This document shows positions 60,813 to 64,000 of a stretch of 64,000 nt of DNA, piece by piece. Origin of the DNA: Muscardinus avellanarius (lineage: Eukaryota; Chordata; Mammalia; Rodentia; Gliridae); assembly GCA_963383645.1 (NCBI GenBank), contig OY726563.1, positions 30,609,575 through 30,673,574 of the forward strand. Direction: 5' to 3'. The first letter of the stretch is position 1. Each line of letters opens with the position of its first letter. The notes beneath the pieces were generated by a model that worked only from the letters and a program-made list of their open reading frames with translations, ran no database searches and was not told the DNA's origin. A program made the position numbers and the translations under genes.

Positions 60813-60854
<42 letters not shown>
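60813..60854 (+). repeat. TA microsatellite at a SINE tail
   Basis: About 20 TA units directly after the SINE right arm. Confidence 0.95.
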
Positions 60855-60856
<2 letters not shown>

Positions 60857-60989
60857 GGTGTCAATTATCCTCAATTTATAGTTTCTACAGAATACTCACT
60901 CATAAAACTTCAAGTAGACTTTTCTGTAGGCATTCATTAACTGATTACAAAATTCCATAAATATTAAAAGGATGAAGGAGAACAAAAAA

Positions 60990-62330
60990 AAGCTTTGTGA
61001 AAAGAAGAATGTAATTTAAAGATTAATATAGCCTGATTTCAGCACCTATTATTCTAGAGGCAAACAACACAGTGTGGAATTGCTTCAAAAATAGAAAAAT
61101 CAATGGATCAGAAATGAATCCACAGAAATATACATAATGGATATTCTATGAAGTTATCAGGAAACTCAGTGGAGAATCCTCATCTTTTCAAAAATAGTTG
61201 TATAATTATTTTCTATCCATAGGCAGAAAATAAGAACAGCTTTGATCCATGCCTTGCATCATCTACAAAACTAAATACAATAGATGACAAATCAAAGTGT
61301 GAAAAAGTAGGTTGCAAACTTCTAAAAGAATAAAAATCATGTGACTTTTGGATCTGCAAAGTTTCCATAGATACAGTATAAAAACATCAATCTATAAAAG
61401 AACAAATTGATAAAATAGGCTTCACCAAAGTTGTCTTTAAAATATACTGATAAGACAATAAAATGACAAGACAAAGTAAAAAAAAGTTTTCAAATAATAT
61501 ATTTGATAAAGGACTTAAGTCCAGAACACAAATAACTCTCAAAATTCAATGAGCTATCAAACATCATAATTAAAAGTTAATAAACATGTGAACATATATT
61601 TTCTCAAAGGGATATATGGATGTCAAATCAGCATGTCAACAAATGTTGAACAAAAGTACTATTTAGAGAAGTATAAATTAAAACTATGATGAGCTAGGAC
61701 CACATAACTAGCAGAAAAGCCAAAATTAAAATGAATTTAAAATGATTAACCATATCTCCTTTGGGAGCATGTGGAGAAATTGAAATTCTCACACACTGCT
61801 AGAAGGAATACAAAATAGTACAACCATTTGGTCAAATGATAAAAAAAATCAGGTAGATATGCGGAATAAGTTGAAAAGATCTACTATATAAAAACTGACA
61901 ATTGTGAATATGTTGAATTTTTTTTAAATGTTAACACAGTAAAAATTAGAAGATAACTCTTCTCACTAAAAAACTGATAACTATGTGAGGTAATACAACT
62001 GTTAATAAGCTAGATTTATATGTGCACACATGTGCACATATAAATATATTACAAAAATCATGTTGCACACGATAAACACATACAATTGTTTTCTGTCATT
62101 TTAAAAAATAGTATAAGCACTTGGGAAATGTTTAGCGGCTGCTTAAACAAACATGCATCTTCCTTGATCCCACCATTGCACTCCTAGCTATCATTTCTCA
62201 AGAGAAATGAAAGTCCATGAGCACACAAAGATGTAGATACAAACATTCATAGAAACATCCTTTATAATAATCTGAATAGGAAACATCACAAAAGTCCATC
62301 AATTTCAAATGGGTAAATAAGATTTCCTAT
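60990..62330 (+). mobile_element. Ancient L1 ORF2 fragment
   Basis: AGAAATGAATCCACAGAAAT, GGAGCATGTGGAGAAATTGA, ACACACTGCTAGAAGGAATA and ATGTAGATACAAACATTCAT follow ORF2 order in an old L1M-like form, ending shortly before the FAM47-family gene. Confidence 0.65.
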
Positions 62331-62475
62331 AGAATGAGATGTAGGTGGAGCACTCAGTCTCTGACTATTCCTGTGGAACCCCAGCTGTGTGGGTTTGGTA
62401 TCCTAGAGACCAGAATGGATTCTAGGAAACACAACACTGAAGCTCAGGCGGTGGCTCTGGAGCCCCACACACACA
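62331..62475 (+). promoter_or_regulatory. 5' flank of the FAM47-family retrogene
   Basis: 145 bases between ancient L1 sequence and the start codon, with rising GC content. Presumably 5' UTR and perhaps proximal promoter; no TATA box or CpG island is evident. Confidence 0.35.
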
Positions 62476-63712
62476 ATGGCAGACGAGAGGCGGCCGTTTC
62501 GGCCTTGGGTACTGGAGCCAATGCCCTTGGGCATGAACTGCAAGCCCTGGTACAATGACCGTCTGCCCTCCAAGTGTTTCGCAAAGCACAAGAACAAGCT
62601 GATGAAGTTCCCCACCTCCCTGGACGGCCGGCGCTGGATATTTGTGAAGGAAGGGCTGGACGACTTCAGGAAAGGCTGTCCTCCGTGCGAAGGGTTCATC
62701 ACTCGTGGCTCCAAGGAGGCTTTTCTCCCCACAATTTCTCACCCAGTCTCCCGCCCTGCTCCCCCCAAAAATCGCAGAAAGCTGTCTAAGGACAAAGGGC
62801 TGTTTTCCACACTCTCAGCAGCCCAGCTAGAGCGCAAGGCATATGTGAAGAACATCGAGGACCGCCTCACCCAGAATCCCTTGGCTCTCTACCCGACACT
62901 GAAAGAAGATATTCCTGCAGACATCTTAGGAAAGGCATTAGAAGTGCTGAACCCTGATAAGAAGATGGAGCACACCTGTGGCGAGGGCCACAGCAAAGGA
63001 GCCAAGGAGCCTGCTAAGGTTCCCAAACACCGTCGTCGAACAAAAGGCTTCCTGGCACCTCTCAAGGTGCCTCGATCACATCAAGAAAAGTCAATTCAAG
63101 AGAAGGAACCAAGCAAAAACGATCTGCCTGAGCCTCCCTATAACATGTACGTACCAAAAGGAATCCATGATTTTTGTGAATGGGTTGCTACTTTTGGAGA
63201 CCTGGGCATTGATGAAGACTTCATGATGCAGCAGATTGAAGTTGGCTTTGAGTACACACCAACATTTGAGGACTATCACAAGAAGAGGGTAAACCTGCTT
63301 CCTTCTGAAATCAAGTCCTGCACCAAGCTAAACAAAGTGAAGGAGGTAAGATTTTCCTTAAAGGAAATGGACTTTAAAAGAAAATTCTGGAAGCCACGGA
63401 ATCCTTATAAACCTGACTGGGTGGAGATAAGATACGGAGCATGGTACTTGAAGCCCAAGTTATGGAGAAAACTAGTAAATAATGAACCTTTGATTGATCC
63501 TAAGGTCTTACTTGAAATTCAAGCTAACATGAATCCTCAACCAGACATTATTGATGATCTTTATGGGGTAATTGCCTTTAAGGATTTCATTGTAAGCAAG
63601 GGCTATGATATGCCAGACATCCTTGAGAGGTTGTTTATAAGGAAGGGATGGGATTATGATGTCGTTACGACTCCAATACCAAGAATACTCAAAGCATATG
63701 CAATGTTAGATA

Positions 63713-63744
<32 letters not shown>

Positions 63745-63798
63745 AATGATGATGGTGGTAATGATGATGATGATAATGATAATGATGATGATGACTAG
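62476..63798 (+). CDS. FAM47C: FAM47-family protein, single-exon retrogene
   Basis: A 440-aa uninterrupted reading frame. The N-terminus matches the FAM47 family: KPWYNDRLPSKCFAKHKNKL, then the RRWIFVKEGLDDFRKGCPP block and the LTQNPLALYPTLKEDIP block (residues about 22-145). A basic linker follows, then the C-terminal conserved region (residues about 215-400: FCEWVATFGDLGIDEDFMMQQIEVGFEY, KPDWVEIRYGAWYLKPKLWRKL, LYGVIAFKDFIVSKGYDMPDILERLF). Human X-linked FAM47A, B and C carry long Pro/Glu repeats in the middle, which are absent here. The last 30 residues are almost all Asp/Asn, encoded by a GAT microsatellite. The lack of introns and the nearby AATAAA fit the X-linked FAM47 retrogenes, which are mainly testis-expressed. 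The molecular function is not established. The family call is firm; the letter C rests only on proximity to PRRG1. The first in-frame ATG was chosen; Met20 is an alternative. Confidence 0.9.
63707..63795 (+). repeat. GAT trinucleotide microsatellite inside the FAM47-family CDS
   Basis: A near-pure GAT/AAT/GGT array, in frame, encodes the terminal acidic tail (residues 411-440) and runs right up to the stop codon. Confidence 0.95.
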
Positions 63799-63944
63799 AC
63801 AGCTTTCTTATTTACTACTCACTTGGCTTTCTCTTTCTCTTATTGTAAGCATCAACAAGAGTATCTGAGTGTACTACTATAGATGTACAATTCTAACTGG
63901 AAACATTTGTAAGTTCAACATCTAATGTCTGTAAAACATTTATC

Positions 63945-63950
63945 AATAAA
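63945..63950 (+). terminator. FAM47-family gene polyadenylation signal
   Basis: AATAAA 147 bases after the stop codon, followed by CTGCTTTGTTTTCATCAG, a suitable GU/U-rich downstream element. Confidence 0.75.
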
Positions 63951-64000
63951 CTGCTTTGTTTTCATCAGTATTTTCTTGCCATTTATTTTATGTTCTTTCC

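Noticed and set aside
62334..62789. Overlapping frames on both strands across the FAM47 start
   Set aside because: Shadows of the FAM47-family frame in GC-richer DNA; only the 440-codon frame matches a known family.

Overview
This is mammalian nuclear DNA, most likely from the X chromosome of a rodent on the squirrel side of the tree (squirrel, dormouse, mountain beaver or beaver type). The clue is the dominant SINE: a dimer of a 7SL/B1-like left arm and an ID-like, tRNA-derived right arm, in about 25 full or partial copies, with no obvious B2 elements. Species cannot be fixed from sequence alone. X linkage is inferred from the two genes present, PRRG1 and a FAM47-family gene, which lie in Xp21.1 in human, and fits the very high L1 content.

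Two protein-coding genes are supported, both on the + strand. PRRG1 (transmembrane Gla protein 1) occupies about 9.7-37.75 kb: a 10-base start-codon exon (9723-9732), the Gla exon (9849-10009), a 23.7-kb intron, then a terminal exon with the membrane segment and two PPxY motifs (33719-34204) and a long 3' UTR. The three coding pieces join in frame to 218 codons. The second gene is a single-exon FAM47-family retrogene (62476-63798, 440 aa) whose C-terminus has become an Asp-rich tail encoded by a GAT microsatellite.

The rest is mostly retrotransposon debris: L1 fragments of several ages, dimeric SINEs (many with clear target-site duplications), ancient MIR and MER5-like fossils, and microsatellites. 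An old, nearly full-length L1 lies at 49.92-57.0 kb.

The most striking object is a 4.0-kb composite element in PRRG1 intron 2 (21396-25387). In order it holds a dimeric SINE, four CpG-rich 124-bp tandem units, a unique segment, about 22 copies of a 100-bp GC-rich VNTR, a unique segment with CCAAT and TTTAAAA boxes, an L1 3' end, and a tail containing a possible 3'-transduced fragment. One 15-bp duplication (taaaatggtgttttt) brackets the whole, at a textbook L1-endonuclease site. It looks like a rodent analogue of the hominoid SVA and gibbon LAVA elements: a non-autonomous composite retrotransposon moved by L1.

A second unusual system is a family of rearranged L1 derivatives that keep ORF1 but carry an inverted ORF2 fragment in place of a working ORF2. 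Copies lie at 1-2195, 11.12-13.14 kb, 39.6-41.8 kb, and in a longer version at 45.05-49.48 kb; one ORF1 (12176-13093) is uninterrupted. Chimeras of a SINE arm, an L1 tail and the other SINE arm occur at 8.46-8.88 and 30.73-31.21 kb.
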